Shown here: positions 14,955 to 16,065 of the stretch, piece by piece | Layout: each line of letters opens with the position of its first letter | How positions within the stretch are numbered: position 1 is the first letter of the stretch | Origin: a bacterium | Lineage (GTDB): Bacteria > Bacteroidota > Ignavibacteria > Kapaibacteriales > UBA2268 | Length of the DNA stretch: 16,065 nucleotides | Assembly: GCA_024710535.1 (NCBI GenBank) | Contig: JANJUO010000638.1 | Location: 1-16,065 of the forward strand | Direction of reading: 5' to 3' | Made by a program: the position numbers and the translations under genes | Notes under the pieces: generated by a model | Database searches by the model: none | Told to the model about the DNA's origin: nothing | The model's input: the letters and a program-made list of their open reading frames with translations, nothing else

Positions 14955-15883
14955 TTATTTACAAATTTTGATTTCTCTAAAATCGAAGAATAATCCGTAC
15001 TATCCGGTTCGCTATATTTATCAATCATTAATTTTTTCAGTAGTATAGAGCCAGTGCTATCTAAATGTAAATTCTTAAAAATCATTTTGAGTTCTCTTTT
15101 TATAGAATTATCAAGATTTTTTCTGACCACAACAGGTGGTATTCCAAATGGTTCAGATTTTTGAATAATTTTAACATTTTTGATGCGTTCTGGATATTTT
15201 TTTTTGATGTAATCAAAAATCAAACTATTCACACATGCGCCATCTACAATATTTCTTTCAACTGCTTGGATTGCATAATCATGACCATAAGTAAAAATTG
15301 TTTTAGCAAAAAAATTTTCTTCTTTGAAATGATTCTTTTTAATTAAATATTTAGCATACAAAAAGCCTGTATTGGAAATTGGATCGGTATAAGCAAAATT
15401 TTTGCCTTTCAAATCCATAAATTCATTGATACCAGAATCGGAATTTGCAATCAAATAGGCATAATAATAAGCTTTTTTATCTATAATTGGAATTGTGAGA
15501 ATCTCAATTGGCAATTTCTGCTCCAATGCCGTTATATAAGCACCCGAACATATAAATGCCATATCTACTTTCCCTTCAACAAGTAATTGATTTACTTCAT
15601 CATAAGTTTTTCGTTGAACAATATGAACTGGTTTATTAATTTTTTTTGAAATATATTGAAGAAGTTGACCATAAAAACTATATGTTTCATTTGGTGAAGT
15701 CATTGCCGCAATTGCCACCTCCAAAGATTGATCTTTTCTTGAATTTCCGCTATCTTTTATTGAGTCTATTAAATTATTATCAATAAAAATCAAATCTTTA
15801 TCATTTTTAGGCTTATTTTCGCATGAAATATTTAAAATAATTGCAATCGTGACAACTGCAGCAAGGTATATTTTTCTAATCAT
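14951..15883 (-). CDS. PhnD-like periplasmic binding lipoprotein, probable sensor partner of the kinase
   Basis: The 310-residue product has an N-terminal hydrophobic signal and a cysteine at 21 (LNISC), a loose lipobox that suggests a lipoprotein facing the periplasm. Residues about 53-290 match the phosphonate/SsuA-type binding fold (PhnD family): VAIAAMTSPNETY, YDEVNQLLVEGKVDMAFICSGAY, FAYTDPISNTGFLYAKYLI, a segment around AIQAVERNIVDGACVNSLIFD, and PFGIPPVVVRKNL near the C-terminus. PhnD proteins normally feed ABC transporters, but no permease or ATPase gene is nearby. Instead the stop codon overlaps the start of a histidine kinase. I infer that the protein senses a ligand and modulates the kinase. 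The ligand cannot be read from the sequence. No good ribosome-binding site precedes the ATG. Confidence 0.88.
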   Translation of the reverse strand: MIRKIYLAAVVTIAIILNISCENKPKNDKDLIFIDNNLIDSIKDSGNSRKDQSLEVAIAAMTSPNETYSFYGQLLQYISKKINKPVHIVQRKTYDEVNQLLVEGKVDMAFICSGAYITALEQKLPIEILTIPIIDKKAYYYAYLIANSDSGINEFMDLKGKNFAYTDPISNTGFLYAKYLIKKNHFKEENFFAKTIFTYGHDYAIQAVERNIVDGACVNSLIFDYIKKKYPERIKNVKIIQKSEPFGIPPVVVRKNLDNSIKRELKMIFKNLHLDSTGSILLKKLMIDKYSEPDSTDYSSILEKSKFVNK

Positions 15884-16065
15884 ATAAAAACCAATTAATA
15901 ATTAAAATTCAAATTTAAGCAAATAATAACAATTTATTAAAAAAAATGTGAAGGATTCATTAAAATTAAAATTCTGCACATTAGTTTTTGGGGAAGATTT
16001 GTCATATCTTCATTAGAAACAAGACATTTGTATTTCTCCATTTTCAATTATTGGAAATTACAAAA
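15884..16065. promoter_or_regulatory. Upstream region of the lipoprotein-kinase-regulator operon
   Basis: This AT-rich region should hold the operon promoter. On the minus strand TAAATTTG (15917-15910) matches the TAnnTTTG -7 box about 26 bases before the ATG, but I see no TTTG at a suitable distance upstream, so the assignment is weak. No sigma-54 consensus is visible. A 34-codon open frame here has no supporting feature. Confidence 0.3.

Noticed and set aside
14951..15883. Phosphonate ABC transporter binding protein acting in uptake
   Set aside because: No permease or ATPase gene adjoins it, and its frame overlaps a histidine kinase gene. A sensory role fits the context better, although transport with distant partners cannot be excluded.
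15937..16041. 34-codon minus-strand open frame at the right edge
   Set aside because: It has no ribosome-binding site and no recognisable motif, and it lies in the expected promoter region of the lipoprotein operon.

Overview
The window looks like chromosome from a low-GC, anaerobic or facultative member of the Bacteroidota/Ignavibacteriota/Kapabacteria side of the FCB group. Three things suggest this: a secreted cytochrome that ends in a type IX secretion (T9SS) sorting domain, promoter-like TAnnTTTG boxes, and AT-rich intergenic DNA full of small palindromes. This placement is an inference from gene content; no rRNA or other taxonomic marker is present.

Layout. (1) 1-171: 3' end of queC on the plus strand. 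(2) 172-882: gene-free DNA packed with short hairpin repeats, ending in the terminator of the next operon. (3) 883-6313, minus strand: a three-gene operon for a multimeric NAD(P)-linked [FeFe]-hydrogenase, made of a NuoE-like subunit, a NuoF-like subunit fused to a complete GltD/NfnB-like FAD-NAD(P) module, and the H-cluster subunit. (4) 6314-7818: 1.5 kb without a convincing gene, holding a promoter for the hydrogenase operon, two kinds of palindromic element, an orphan plus-strand terminator and a 12-copy 21-bp tandem repeat. (5) 7819-9018: a plus-strand cytoplasmic protein of unknown function with two C-terminal fibronectin III domains. (6) 9037-9265: three related palindromic elements. (7) 9287-10033: a minus-strand secreted hypothetical protein. 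(8) 10111-15883, minus strand: a PhnD-like lipoprotein, a membrane histidine kinase and an NtrC-type sigma-54 activator in overlapping frames, followed by an eight-haem, T9SS-exported cytochrome c.

How the parts may work together. The hydrogenase subunits probably form a cytoplasmic complex that exchanges electrons among H2, NAD(H), ferredoxin and, through the GltD-like extension, possibly a second nicotinamide pool. In the second locus the lipoprotein would bind a ligand in the periplasm and signal through the kinase to the sigma-54 activator. The cytochrome gene just downstream has a GG-N10-GT sigma-54-like promoter, and a 20-bp tandem repeat about 145-185 bp upstream of its predicted start is a good candidate enhancer site. 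This would make one regulated module for cell-surface or extracellular electron transfer.

The most unusual signal is in the non-coding DNA. Three families of inverted repeats share the arm architecture AGA-W-C-W'-YYT, where W is a four-base word (TGGA, TGTC or CATC) and W' its reverse complement. The word changes between families while the symmetry is kept.
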